Of a stretch of DNA of 64,000 bases, positions 44,991-54,099 are shown piece after piece. Under the pieces are notes generated by a model. It worked only from the letters and a program-made list of their open reading frames with translations, had not been told where the DNA came from and ran no database searches. Every line of letters starts with the position of its first letter. Position 1 is the stretch's first letter. The position numbers and the translations under genes were made by a program. Source of the stretch: Shewanella electrica (lineage in GTDB: Bacteria > Pseudomonadota > Gammaproteobacteria > Enterobacterales > Shewanellaceae). The stretch is taken from NCBI RefSeq assembly GCF_022321485.1, contig NZ_JAKOGG010000009.1:62001-126000 (forward strand), written 5' to 3'.

Positions 44991-45167
44991 TTCTCTCCCA
45001 TCCGGACTGAGCCATACATAATGGCAACACCGTCGGCTCTGGAATAATCAACTGTGGTTGATGGCACCAGATCTGCTGTCCTCGGCTAGGCCGAGCGCTC
45101 GCGGGCTTTCGTTAACTCATACAACAACGATTTACCGCCGGTGGGGAATTACACCCCGCCCTGAGAA
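44991..45167 (-). promoter_or_regulatory. FMN riboswitch (RFN element) of ribB
   Basis: Reading on the minus strand, the leader begins with TCAGGGCGGGGTGTAATTC and CCCACCGGCGGTAAAT, continues with GCCCGCGAGCGCTCGG and CAGATCTGGTGCCATC, then CCAGAGCCGACGGTG, and closes with GTCCGGATGGGAGAGAAT. All conserved helices and the closing P1 stem are recognisable. It ends about 120 nt before the ribB start. FMN binding should lower ribB expression. Confidence 0.96.
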
Positions 45168-45383
45168 TAATGGCTGATAATTCAGCGCGAGCCAAAGGAT
45201 GCACCTTAACCAGATAAATAACAACACTTTGAATCACAATTATCGGCTGTAATAGCGGCGGCTTATCACTATACTGACAAGCAGCCTGTTGTCTGAATCC
45301 AGTGGCTTAAGATGGTGCAAAAATTCGCCGTAACGGCGCTGTGTTTTGCCCGCTTTGATGTGAAATTACGTTAGCTCAGTGGA
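45168..45383. other. Divergent intergenic region, ribB leader and oligopeptidase gene
   Basis: This gap contains the promoter of the FMN-riboswitch leader on the minus strand and that of the oligopeptidase gene on the plus strand. No ORF of note is visible. A weak GTGGA precedes the start at 45384. Confidence 0.4.
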
Positions 45384-47543
45384 ATGGAACTCATGCTCAG
45401 ACAACGCAATACCCTAACATTATTATTGGTCACTGTGTGGTGGCTATGTGGATGCACAACCAAGATGGAAGCAGCAAAACCTTTGACACCACCGATTGCG
45501 GCAAAAATCCCGCAGCAGTTGACCCTACACGGTGTGACTCGCACCGATAATTACTATTGGCTGCGCGACGACAGCCGCACCGACGCCAAGATGCTCGATT
45601 ATCTGCGGCAAGAAAACGCCTACACCGCGCAGCAGTTGCAGCCATTTAATGGCCTCAAACAAAAGCTGTTTGACGAGATGACCGCGCGGCTCAACCCGAC
45701 CGAAAGCTCTACGCCGTATAAATGGCATCAACACTGGTATTCACGCCGTTATGAAGCGGGCAAAGAGTACCCGCTGTTGGAACGTTCCACCACGCTAAAC
45801 GGCACACCACAATTGCTGCTGGACACCAATCAACGCGCGGCGGGCACGGAGTTTTACTCACTCGGCATGTTTGATGTTAGCCCCAACGAGCAACTGTTAG
45901 CCTTTGCCGAAGATACCTTGAGTCGCCGCATCTTCACGCTGTATATCAAAGACTTGAGCACTGGCGAGCTGCTCAGCGATGTGTTGCACAATGTGGATGA
46001 AGCTGGGTTGGCGTGGAGCAAAGACAGCCGTTATCTGTTCTACATCGCGAAAGATCCACAAACCTTATTAGGCTATCAAGTCTTCCGCCATAAACTCGGT
46101 ACCCCGCAAGCTGACGATCAGCTGGTGTATGAAGAGCAAGACGATAGCTACTACATCAGTTTGGGCACTAGCCTCGATGAATCGCGCATTGTGCTGTATT
46201 GCGAAAGCACCACCACCAGTGAAGTCTCGGTATTGGACAGCAGCGCGCCGCTGGGGCAGTTTCATGTGGTCACCGGCCGTGAAGAAGGGGTGGAATACCA
46301 CATCGCCAAGCGTGGCAATGACTATTTCATCCTTACCAACTGGCAGGCGGAAAACTTTCGTTTAATGAAAGTCGCCATTGCCAATGCGGCGGATAAATCC
46401 GCCTGGCGGGAAGTGATTGCCCACAACCCGAATGTGTTGTTGGAAGATGTGCTAGTGCTGGATAACTATCTGGTACTGCAAACTCGTGAAAACGGCCTGA
46501 GCAACATCGTGGTCTATGCCGATGCCAACCCGAATAATGGTTACCGCTTGGCGTTTGATGATCCAGCCTATGTGGTTAGCCTTGGGGTGAACTTGAATCA
46601 ACACGCGCGTGAAGTGCAGGTGGTTTACTCCAGCCCCACCACGCCGCAATCGAGCTATGTGTACGATCTCGACCAACTCGGCCAGCGCACGTTGCTGAAA
46701 CAACGCCAAGTCAAAGGCGGCTTTGATCGGCAGTTATACCAAAGCGAACGGCTGCGTATCAGTGCCCGTGATGGCGCGTTAGTACCGGTCACGCTGGTCT
46801 ATCGCAAAGACAAGTTCCGTCGTGATGGGACTAATCCGCTGTATATCTACGGCTATGGCTCTTACGGCATTGTGGTTGACCCAATGTTTGATGATGCGGT
46901 GATCAGTTTGCTTGACCGCGGAGTGGTGTATGCCATCGCCCATGTGCGTGGCAGTGAAACCTTGGGGCGCAGTTGGTACGAGAACGGCAAACTGCTGCAC
47001 AAGCAAAATACCTTCAACGACTTTGAAGATGTCACCCGTGGTTTATTGGCCGAGAAATATGGCGCCGCAGGCAAGGTGGTGGCTGCTGGTGGCAGTGCTG
47101 GTGGCTTGTTGATGGGCGCGGTGGCTAACCAAGCGCCCGAGTTGTATCTGGCGATGGCCGCGCATGTGCCGTTTGTCGATATTGTCACCACCATGCTGGA
47201 TGAGTCGATTCCGTTGACCACCAACGAATATGACGAGTGGGGCAACCCGAATCAAAAAGCATATTTTGATTACATGCTGAGCTACTCACCCTACGACAAC
47301 GTGCAGCGCCAAGCGTATCCCAACTTATTGGTCACCAGCGGGCTGCATGATTCACAAGTGCAGTATTTTGAGCCTGCCAAGTGGGTGGCTAAGCTGCGTG
47401 ATTACAAAACCGATGATCACTTGCTGCTATTGAACATGGATATGGAAGCAGGTCATGGTGGCAAGAGCGGCCGTTATCGCCGTTACGAAGACACCGCGTT
47501 GGAATATGCCTTCTTTTTAAAGCTGTTGGGTATTAATGACTGA
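45384..47543 (+). CDS. Oligopeptidase B-like S9 serine peptidase, exported lipoprotein
   Basis: A 719-residue peptidase of the prolyl oligopeptidase family, likely cutting short peptides after basic residues. An N-terminal signal with lipobox WLCGC indicates a membrane-anchored, periplasmic or surface form, unlike cytoplasmic E. coli PtrB. The seven-bladed propeller (about 70-420) is followed by the alpha/beta hydrolase with the Ser nucleophile in GGSAGGLLMGAV, the Asp in SGLHDSQVQYFEP and the His in GHGGKSGRYRRYED. The start may be 45384 or the ATG at 45393. The gene overlaps the GIY-YIG gene by 8 bp. Confidence 0.9.
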   Translation: MELMLRQRNTLTLLLVTVWWLCGCTTKMEAAKPLTPPIAAKIPQQLTLHGVTRTDNYYWLRDDSRTDAKMLDYLRQENAYTAQQLQPFNGLKQKLFDEMTARLNPTESSTPYKWHQHWYSRRYEAGKEYPLLERSTTLNGTPQLLLDTNQRAAGTEFYSLGMFDVSPNEQLLAFAEDTLSRRIFTLYIKDLSTGELLSDVLHNVDEAGLAWSKDSRYLFYIAKDPQTLLGYQVFRHKLGTPQADDQLVYEEQDDSYYISLGTSLDESRIVLYCESTTTSEVSVLDSSAPLGQFHVVTGREEGVEYHIAKRGNDYFILTNWQAENFRLMKVAIANAADKSAWREVIAHNPNVLLEDVLVLDNYLVLQTRENGLSNIVVYADANPNNGYRLAFDDPAYVVSLGVNLNQHAREVQVVYSSPTTPQSSYVYDLDQLGQRTLLKQRQVKGGFDRQLYQSERLRISARDGALVPVTLVYRKDKFRRDGTNPLYIYGYGSYGIVVDPMFDDAVISLLDRGVVYAIAHVRGSETLGRSWYENGKLLHKQNTFNDFEDVTRGLLAEKYGAAGKVVAAGGSAGGLLMGAVANQAPELYLAMAAHVPFVDIVTTMLDESIPLTTNEYDEWGNPNQKAYFDYMLSYSPYDNVQRQAYPNLLVTSGLHDSQVQYFEPAKWVAKLRDYKTDDHLLLLNMDMEAGHGGKSGRYRRYEDTALEYAFFLKLLGIND

Positions 47544-47814
47544 GGTAACACAATGGCACCTGTATATGATCCGCTGCCACGGCGGTGAGTTATATACCGG
47601 TGTCACCACTGATGTGGCGCGCCGCTTTAAGGAACATCAAGCGGGTGGCGCGAAAGCTGCAAAATATCTGCGTGGCCGCGGCCCATTGCAACTGGCGTAT
47701 TCGGAGCTGATTGGCGATAAACGTACCGCACATCAGCGTGAATGGCAGGTGAAGCAACTGACACGGGCGCAAAAATTACAGTTAATTGCCAAAAAGGCGC
47801 AGGGTTCAAATTGA
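47536..47814 (+). CDS. GIY-YIG nuclease-family protein (UPF0213)
   Basis: A 92-residue single-domain protein. The core WHLYMIRCHGGELYTGVTTDVARRFKEHQ shows the YMIRC...LYTGVT version of GIY-YIG, with the catalytic-type Arg in ARRFKEH; GGAKAAKYLRGRGPLQLAY follows. Members are thought to bind or cut nucleic acid, function unproven. It starts inside the end of the oligopeptidase gene, and its last codons overlap a perfect hairpin at 47799-47821 that may end the operon. Confidence 0.85.
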   Translation: MTEVTQWHLYMIRCHGGELYTGVTTDVARRFKEHQAGGAKAAKYLRGRGPLQLAYSELIGDKRTAHQREWQVKQLTRAQKLQLIAKKAQGSN

Positions 47815-47868
47815 ACCCTGCGGTCGGGAAGCCTTGCAGCGGCGGAATATGTATCCCACCGCTGCAAG
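47799..47868 (+). terminator. Two hairpins after the GIY-YIG gene
   Basis: GCAGGGTTCAA (47799-47809) pairs perfectly with TTGAACCCTGC (47811-47821), overlapping the stop. CTTGCAGCGG (47833-47842) pairs with CCGCTGCAAG (47859-47868). Neither has a T run, so termination may need Rho or be weak. Confidence 0.5.
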
Positions 47869-48060
47869 TCGACCAAGAGCAAAGCAGGAAATAGGCCAAC
47901 AATTAACGATATGATTTATATCGTTATTTACTTTTTATGTGGTGATGCCGTGGTCACACTCACAAGAAAATGGGCATTTTCACCACTGGCTAAATTGCTT
48001 GATTGGGTGTGCCCATCACTGCTTGCTCTAAAAAACAGCGCCAAACTGACGCTGACAAAA
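47869..48060. other. Intergenic AT-rich stretch, no convincing gene
   Basis: A 60-codon open frame at 47911-48093 is preceded by poor initiation signals, ends in a terminator stem and resembles nothing known. I treat it as non-coding. Confidence 0.4.
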
Positions 48061-48082
48061 CGGCAGCCTTTGCAGGCTGCCG
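48061..48082 (-). terminator. Terminator of the tannase gene
   Basis: CGGCAGCC (48061-48068), six-base loop, GGCTGCCG (48075-48082). On the minus strand it is followed by TTTTG and lies about 30 bp after the tannase stop. Confidence 0.75.
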
Positions 48083-48111
48083 AAATCACCTAAGTAGCGG
48101 GACGCAACCGT

Positions 48112-49862
48112 TTACTCGGGCGCTTTACAACTAAAGCTGGCGGCATCTTCGACACTGCCGCTACCGTTGTAAGTCGCTTGTTGTGGGTAAGGACACAACG
48201 GACGAGTACGTTGTTTTGACCAATCCGCTGGCAATTCAGCATTATTGGCACGTACTGATGCATTAATGGCCTCTGGTGCTGTGCCGTCTTCCACCCAATC
48301 CACCAGTTTAGTTAACATGTCAAAGTTGTCGGTTGATGGACCGAAACCACAGTGGTTCATGTTTGGCACTAAGTACAAACGGGCAAATTTTTCAGCGTCA
48401 TTGCTGTTGGCATCTTGCAGCGCTTTGTACCAATTAATGGTGTCTTGCACAGAGAACACCGCATCTGAGGTGCCGTGTACCACCATCATTTTTGCACCGC
48501 GCTCACGAATGGCTGAGTAGTCAGTTTCATCCGGCGGCACCATCACGCTCCAGCCTGATTCGGTGAACTCATTATTGGTGGCATAGATTTTTTGCACATC
48601 TTTATCGAGATCGTACTGTTCGATGTAGTGGTACAGCGCCACGTCTGAGTTGAAATCAAAATCTGCCGCAGGAGTGGAGAACACATAACCTACTGCCGCT
48701 GGGTCACGCATTAATGCGGTGAAATATTCCCATTGGAAATAGTCATCGGTGCCCATACCACCATCGTAAGGGAAGTTAGCATACAGCGCTTCGCCTAAGC
48801 TGTTGTGCGCGCCGCCCATGATGTTGTTAATCACCGTTTTTTGCGCTTGGGTCAAACAAGTGCCATCACGTTCGCCAGTACAGGTGGGTCGCGATCTAAG
48901 TTGAATACCTCTTGGCATTGTTCTAAGGCGTTGATCATGCCATCAGCCGCGCCGTCTAAGGCGTCACACTGTTGCAGCACTTTACGAGAGATCAGCGCAA
49001 ACTCTTGCTGGGTCACCGCTTGTTGTAAGCTGCCCAAAATGTCGTTTTGATCGACGTTCACTAAGGTGGAGTACTGCTGAATGCCATACATTTGGTCGAT
49101 AGCGGCTTTGGGTAGATGGAACCCCGGGTTACCCACTAAGTAGCCATCGTACATATCGGCAAAACGGTTAGCGGCCACCATGGTGTGACGACCACCGTTA
49201 GAGCAACCAGCAAAGTAAGAGCGATCCGGCGCTTTACCATAAGCGGTGGCAATCAGTTGTTTTGCCATCGGGGTCAGCACAGCAACGTCGTTGTAGCCAT
49301 AGTTTTTACGTGCTTGTGGATCAAGCCCGAAGCCCGCGCCGTATTGAATAGTGTCGTGGCCTGAGTCGCCGCTGATCACGGCAAAGCCTTTTTGCAAGCC
49401 GCTAGTAAAGAAGAAGCGACCCAAGGCAGGTAACACAATACCGTCTAAACCACCGTTAGCTTGGTAGAGGAAGCGACCATTCCATGCAAATGGCAGCCGC
49501 ATTTCGAAACCGATGCGATAAGTCACATCGCCATCTACGCCTTTACCGCTGCGCTCGTTCATATAACCGCTAATCACGCAGTGGGCGGGTTCATCAAAAT
49601 TAACATCGCCAGAAGGTTGTACCCCGGCGGCGACGGTGGTGGCACTGGTGATCACCGTGTCATCGAAACTAAATTGGTTGGCTAAGTCTTCACACATGCT
49701 GAGTGATGCGGGGGTGGCTTCACCGAGTACCGGCAGTTGGCTGGCGCTGTCTGCAGGTAAGGTAGTTGTTGCGGGTTCATGGTGGCTGTGTCCATTACAG
49801 CCCCACATGGCCAAGCATAAAGGTGCGATGGTCAGTGGTAATAGCAAATGATGGTTTTTCAT
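48112..49862 (-). pseudogene. Tannase/feruloyl-esterase lipoprotein interrupted by a one-base frameshift
   Basis: Read from 49862 (MKNHHLLLPLT) the protein has a lipoprotein signal with LAMWGC, then the tannase fold: AGCSNGGRHTM with the catalytic Ser, HGTSDAVFS with the Asp, and PNMNHCGFG with the His. The frame breaks after DRDPP; adding one C to the CCC run (plus-strand GGG 48886-48888) joins it to the downstream frame at TCTGERDGTCLTQAQ and restores about 583 residues, a normal length. The catalytic triad is split across the break, so the gene as given is non-functional unless the shift is an error. Tannases cleave gallate and hydroxycinnamate esters. It lies downstream of a porin and a flavoprotein in the same direction. 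Confidence 0.85.
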
Positions 49863-49930
49863 GTACGACTCACTTTCTAAGGCCGTCAATGGTCTCAGAC
49901 TGCATAAAATCAGATAAAAGGTGGTAAAAA

Positions 49931-49961
49931 AAACGCCGCTCGGGAGCGGTGAGCGGCGTTT
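49931..49961 (-). terminator. Terminator of the porin gene
   Basis: AAACGCCGCTC (49931-49941) pairs with GAGCGGCGTTT (49951-49961). On the minus strand it ends in TTTTTTTT. It is 8 bp after the porin stop and ahead of the tannase gene, so tannase probably has its own promoter or some read-through. Confidence 0.9.
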
Positions 49962-49968
49962 GGTGGGA

Positions 49969-51210
49969 TTACATACCCAGTTTGAAGTTGTAGTAGACGA
50001 AGAAGCGTAGGTCGTCGATATCTTCACCACCATCCACATCAACGATGGCGTAACGTACGCGAGTGCTCAGACCTTTCATCACAGGGTCTAATTTGTAGGT
50101 GACGGAGAAGTCAGTTTCGGTGAAGTCATTGCCCATGCCAGTTGGCACGTCATAATCGCCATAGAATACATAAGCGCTCAGGCCGTTCACGCCCACTTTG
50201 CCAAAGTCATAGTTCAGACGGGCGGCGTAAACATCTTCTTGACCACGAGTACATTGATAAACTTGTTGGATCACCACTTTTTCATCGCCCCATGGCGCGA
50301 GCAGTGCTTGATCGCCAGTTTCGGCATAGAACAATGTCAGATCAGCACCAGCGTATTTCACGCCAAGGTGAGTACCCCATTGATAGGTGTCCAGTTCATT
50401 GATGGTTTCAGCACCAATAGAATCTTGTTTCAAATAAGAAGGAGTGACATAAAATTCAGCGCCACCGACAGGTACTGACAGATTGAATTTAACGTACACT
50501 TCGTTAAATACGTCCTGCATGCGGTAGTCCCACAGATCAGCGGTCAGTTTGACGCCTGAATTACCTGTTGGCACGTTATAGGTGGCACCTAAGGCCCAAA
50601 CGGGTTTGTCGGCGACATCCACTTGGATGCCTTCGCGGGCATATTCGGCAGCAACCGCTTGGTTAACGGATACAAAATCTTCGTCGCTCCAACCCATGCT
50701 GTCAGTGATATACAAACCAGTCAGTTTCAGGTTGTCGATACTGTTGTTCACGACAGACACACCACGGAAAGTCCGCGGAATGGCGCGAATGTCGTGTGGA
50801 TTCATCATTGGGGTACGCAGTTCTTGTGCGCCCACTTTGATGTCGGTGTTAAACCAGTTACCTTCAACGAAGTACTCTTGCATACGGTTAACGCTAGAGT
50901 GTTTACCATCTTCGCGGGCTAGCATGCCGTATACATCGCGATCTTCATTAACAAACATACGGTTAGCTGATGCAAAGCTACCACCGAACTTGATACCGTT
51001 CAGCTCTGCCGTACGGTATTTGAAGATGCCACCAAAAGTGCTGTCATGGCGAGTATTGGTGTTACCGTCGAAAGTTCGAGTGAAGTCGAACATACGGAAC
51101 TGACCATCCAAGGTGCCGTTGGTAAACATGTTGTCGATAGTGGTAGTTTCAGCCATGGCTGGAACGGATAGCGCAGCTAGCAGAGCTAGTGTGAGATATT
51201 TTTTGTTCAT
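49969..51210 (-). CDS. OprD-family-like outer-membrane porin
   Basis: A 413-residue beta-barrel protein with a signal peptide (MNKKYLTLALLAALSVPAMA). The mature start TTTIDNMFTNGTLDGQFRMFDFTRTFDG and FGGIFKYRTAELNGIKFGGSFASAN are like OprD-type substrate-specific porins; alternating amphipathic strands run to the end, RFFVYYNFKLGM. The porin-like N-terminal loop AQELRTPMMNPHDIRAIPRTF is also seen in that family. It lies between a flavoprotein gene (upstream) and a tannase gene (downstream), so it may admit small aromatic acids released by the esterase. This is inferred from context. Confidence 0.8.
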   Translation of the reverse strand: MNKKYLTLALLAALSVPAMAETTTIDNMFTNGTLDGQFRMFDFTRTFDGNTNTRHDSTFGGIFKYRTAELNGIKFGGSFASANRMFVNEDRDVYGMLAREDGKHSSVNRMQEYFVEGNWFNTDIKVGAQELRTPMMNPHDIRAIPRTFRGVSVVNNSIDNLKLTGLYITDSMGWSDEDFVSVNQAVAAEYAREGIQVDVADKPVWALGATYNVPTGNSGVKLTADLWDYRMQDVFNEVYVKFNLSVPVGGAEFYVTPSYLKQDSIGAETINELDTYQWGTHLGVKYAGADLTLFYAETGDQALLAPWGDEKVVIQQVYQCTRGQEDVYAARLNYDFGKVGVNGLSAYVFYGDYDVPTGMGNDFTETDFSVTYKLDPVMKGLSTRVRYAIVDVDGGEDIDDLRFFVYYNFKLGM

Positions 51211-51230
51211 AGTGTAACTTCCGGTGAAAA

Positions 51231-51343
51231 GGCTCCAACCCAGCTCGGAGCCTTAAAATTTTTGTTACGTTTCAAGTACCTAAAACCCCCGACCCAGTTC
51301 GGGGGCTTTAGGCGATGGCTCAAGCGCTGACCCAGTTCAGTGC
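51231..51343 (-). other. Three tandem hairpins with a shared ACTGGG-type loop
   Basis: On the minus strand the three hairpins, in order, are centred at 51334, 51296 and 51242. Stems are GCACTGA/TCAGCGC, CCCCCGA/TCGGGGG and GGCTCC/GGAGCC. All three carry a six-base loop ACTGGG or GCTGGG, with A/T or C/G neighbours closing it. The middle one is followed by TTTTAGG. They lie between the flavoprotein and porin genes and may be serial terminators, attenuators or protein-binding sites. Confidence 0.7.
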
Positions 51344-51367
51344 CTCAACCATTGTTGGCAACTACGC

Positions 51368-52867
51368 TTATTTTTTAACGTAGTTAGCTACCGCAGATTC
51401 GGCGGCGATACGGCCGGAGTTCACTGCGAAGCCTAAAGTGCCACCACCTAACATCAGGTCGTAGCTGTCGCCGTACATACCGCCAGCGTCGTTACCGGTC
51501 ACAAACAGGCCGTCAATAGGCTCGCCAGTGGCTTTGCTGATCGCTTGGGTGTGTTCGTTGATTTTTACGCCGCCCAACGTGCCCAGCGCACGAGGTTGCA
51601 GACGTGTGGCGTAGTAAGGGGCCTTAGCTACGGCACGTAAATAAACCGCTTTTTTGTAATATTCAGGATCTTCGTGCGCTGCCGCCATCTGGTTGTTTTT
51701 GTCCACAGAGGCTTGCAGCACTTTGGGGTCCATACCCAGTTTTTTCGCCAGTTCAGCAATGGTGTTGGCTTTCACTACGTCGCCTTTAGCAATCGCTTTA
51801 TCCAACTCTTCTGGCAGTTTGGTTAACTTAGTCCCAGCGATAACCCACTCACCCAAAGGCATATGAATCCCTTTGTCGATGAACATGTTTTTGGTGGTTT
51901 CGTCATAGATAGAGAAGGCTTTGCCGCCCAGGCGTTCCAGCGCGTTACCGGCATATGGCCACAGCACTACGGAAGATTCGTCGGTGTAACGGATACCTTT
52001 TGGATCAACCCAGAAATAAGGTTGTACCGCAGCAGCAATCATCTGGTTGTTAGGTGCATAACCCGGTAGACCTGGACGATAAGATTGCATCACACCGATG
52101 CCTTCTTCGGCTGCGCCCGCTTTCCAAGCCATTTGGATACCGTCGCCGTCTTTACCGATCTGACCGATAAAGGCCATGTCTGGATATGGAGAGTATTTTT
52201 CCATCATCTCTTTGTTGTTGGCGTAGCCACCGGTAGAGATGATCACCGCTTTGGCATGGACGATGACTTCTTCACCGTCTTTGGTTTTGCCTTTCACACC
52301 AACCACTTTGCCGTTTTCCACGATCAGTTCGTGACCAGCAGTTTTCAGCAGCAACTTGCCGCCCATTTTGTCGAACTGTTCGGTAAAGGTTTTGATCATC
52401 GCTTTAGAGTGACCATTGATAACGTGCCATGTCAGCACGCCACCTGGGCCCCCTGGACCGATGTATTCAAACGTGACACCGAGATCTTTTAACCAGTCGA
52501 TAGTGGATGCGGATTTATTTACGAAGGCTGAAACCAATGGCGCGTTAGCTTTCCAGTGGCTGTAGTCCATGATGGTTTTGAAGGCTTCTTCTTTCGTTAC
52601 GATGATGCCTTGGCGGTGTTGCAAACTACTTTCGCAAGCGAAGATCCCTTCAGCAAAGTTACCGGTGCCACCGTTTTTGGCTTGTTTTTCCAAGGTGACG
52701 ACTTTTGCGCCAAGCTGTGCGGCTTGCACGCTAGCTGCCATACCAGAAGCACCAGCACCAACCACCACCACATCTGTGTCCATGTTGATGGTTGCCCAAG
52801 CTGGCAAGCTGAACATTGTGGCTGCCGTGAGCGCTAGCGCGGTTTTGACAAATGTTCTTGTTTTCAT
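51368..52867 (-). CDS. Periplasmic FAD-binding fumarate-reductase-like flavoprotein
   Basis: A 499-residue exported flavoprotein. The signal peptide ends near SLPAWA. FAD motifs are VVVVGAGASGMAASVQA near residue 33, EKQAKNGGTGN and IDGLFVTGNDAGGMYGDSYD. It aligns with the flavin domain of Shewanella fumarate reductases and urocanate/acrylate reductases. By eye, the residues that bind and protonate fumarate are changed: the Arg of NEITTRDKAS corresponds to Val in TDESSVVLWP, the HHTMGG His is replaced in LGTLGG, and the HGANRLGG Arg is lost in YGDSYDLMLGG. So its substrate is probably not fumarate. No heme domain or cytochrome partner is encoded here. It is divergent from a GntR regulator. 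Confidence 0.85.
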   Translation of the reverse strand: MKTRTFVKTALALTAATMFSLPAWATINMDTDVVVVGAGASGMAASVQAAQLGAKVVTLEKQAKNGGTGNFAEGIFACESSLQHRQGIIVTKEEAFKTIMDYSHWKANAPLVSAFVNKSASTIDWLKDLGVTFEYIGPGGPGGVLTWHVINGHSKAMIKTFTEQFDKMGGKLLLKTAGHELIVENGKVVGVKGKTKDGEEVIVHAKAVIISTGGYANNKEMMEKYSPYPDMAFIGQIGKDGDGIQMAWKAGAAEEGIGVMQSYRPGLPGYAPNNQMIAAAVQPYFWVDPKGIRYTDESSVVLWPYAGNALERLGGKAFSIYDETTKNMFIDKGIHMPLGEWVIAGTKLTKLPEELDKAIAKGDVVKANTIAELAKKLGMDPKVLQASVDKNNQMAAAHEDPEYYKKAVYLRAVAKAPYYATRLQPRALGTLGGVKINEHTQAISKATGEPIDGLFVTGNDAGGMYGDSYDLMLGGGTLGFAVNSGRIAAESAVANYVKK

Positions 52868-53334
52868 TGTTGCTACCTCTTTGAGGGGTTTATAAGACGT
52901 TATGGGGTAAATAAATCTATGCCGCCGCAGGTTGTGCTTGATAGCTACCGCGCCACTCCGCTGTATTAACTGCCAATGTGAGTCCCAGCATTGGCAACAG
53001 CTCAGGAGTAAGCGCCAAGAAACGGGCGATACTTTCCGTCAAAAATTAGCTTTGGTAACTAATCGGCATACATCAAACGTATGACATATGAGAATTGCGG
53101 TAAATTCTTTGTGTATGAATCTGAACAGACAGTCACAAAAAACTTGAAATGTGAAAAATGGATCACTTTCAATAAAACATTTATTAGTAAATCATTGTTT
53201 TTATGATTTTTTTTTGAGTTTTAAAAATGTGAGTTAAGTTAATGAACACAATGATATTGTGACATCCATAACTACATATTTCGGCGTAACAGGTGATATA
53301 CTCGGGGCCAATTTTCTGTAGTTGAGATGCCTCC
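52868..53334. promoter_or_regulatory. Divergent control region between flavoprotein and GntR genes
   Basis: 467 bp. A GCATACATCAAACGTATG segment (53066-53083) holds an inverted repeat CATAC/GTATG with a seven-base spacer, a plausible FadR-type operator, and ATGACATATG follows. The stretch from 53130 to 53260 is very AT-rich. No ORF is convincing. Confidence 0.45.
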
Positions 53335-54057
53335 GTGGAACACTTTAAGCCGATTAAACAGGTCAAAGCGTCAGAGGAAGTTGCCCAGCAATTACGCACC
53401 GCAATTTTTGATGGTACTTATCCTGCGGGGCATAAATTGCCGTCTGAGCGTGAGCTTATAGAGTCTTTTATGGTCAGCCGCACCGTGGTGCGTGAGGCGG
53501 TGAAAGGGTTAGAAGCCAGCGGCTTAGTCGAAGTGCGTCAAGGTGCCACCGGCGGCGCATTTGTTAAATCAATTACCTTTGAACGTATGAGTTCAGCCTG
53601 TAATGATTTGTTCTTCATGGGCAAACTGTCATTCACTGAGCTGTGCGAAGCGCGGTTGCTGATTGAGCCGATGATCGCTCGTATGGCCGCAAGAAACTGC
53701 ACCCCTGAAGACGCCCAAGCATTGATGCGTGCCCATCAGAGTGAAAGCGATACCTTGGTGTATCCCGAAACGGTTGAGTTGCGGCAAAAGGTGCATCATC
53801 TGCTGGCAGATATGACCGGCAACCGTTTCCTTGCTGGTATCACTAAATCACTGCTGCAAGTGCTGGCAAATATCACCAACCAGTTTGAGCCAGATACTGA
53901 CATCATCCACCCGGCAGGGCTGCATTTGTCAGTGATTAATGCGGTGATTGCTAACGATGAAGACGCCGCAGCACAAGCGATGTATAGCCACCTGAAAGGG
54001 TTTCTTGATCGCTTAAAACAGATTGAAGCAGATTTTCGCAATAAATCAGATGATTAG
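53335..54057 (+). CDS. GntR/FadR-family transcriptional regulator
   Basis: A 240-residue regulator. The N-terminal winged helix (about 10-72) has FDGTYPAGHKLPSERELIESFMVSRTVVREAVKGLEASGL. The FCD ligand-binding domain (about 90-225) has CEARLLIEPMIARMAARN, HHLLADMTGNRFL and HLSVINAVIANDEDAAAQAMYSHL, with the three-His metal-binding set in part present (HHL, HLS, HL). The GTG at 53335 is the first start with a GAG-type ribosome site. It is divergent from the flavoprotein gene and likely represses it in response to an organic acid. Confidence 0.9.
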   Translation: MEHFKPIKQVKASEEVAQQLRTAIFDGTYPAGHKLPSERELIESFMVSRTVVREAVKGLEASGLVEVRQGATGGAFVKSITFERMSSACNDLFFMGKLSFTELCEARLLIEPMIARMAARNCTPEDAQALMRAHQSESDTLVYPETVELRQKVHHLLADMTGNRFLAGITKSLLQVLANITNQFEPDTDIIHPAGLHLSVINAVIANDEDAAAQAMYSHLKGFLDRLKQIEADFRNKSDD

Positions 54058-54099
54058 GGCTGCGCGCCTGCGCAAGGTGGTTAAATGAACCGCTTCGGG

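Noticed and set aside
47911-48093. A 60-codon plus-strand frame between the GIY-YIG and tannase genes
   Set aside because: Its end runs into the tannase terminator stem and its start context is poor.
51281-51305. The middle hairpin as a plain intrinsic terminator
   Set aside because: Its minus-strand T run is only four bases, and two neighbouring hairpins share the same loop, so a plain terminator does not explain the set.
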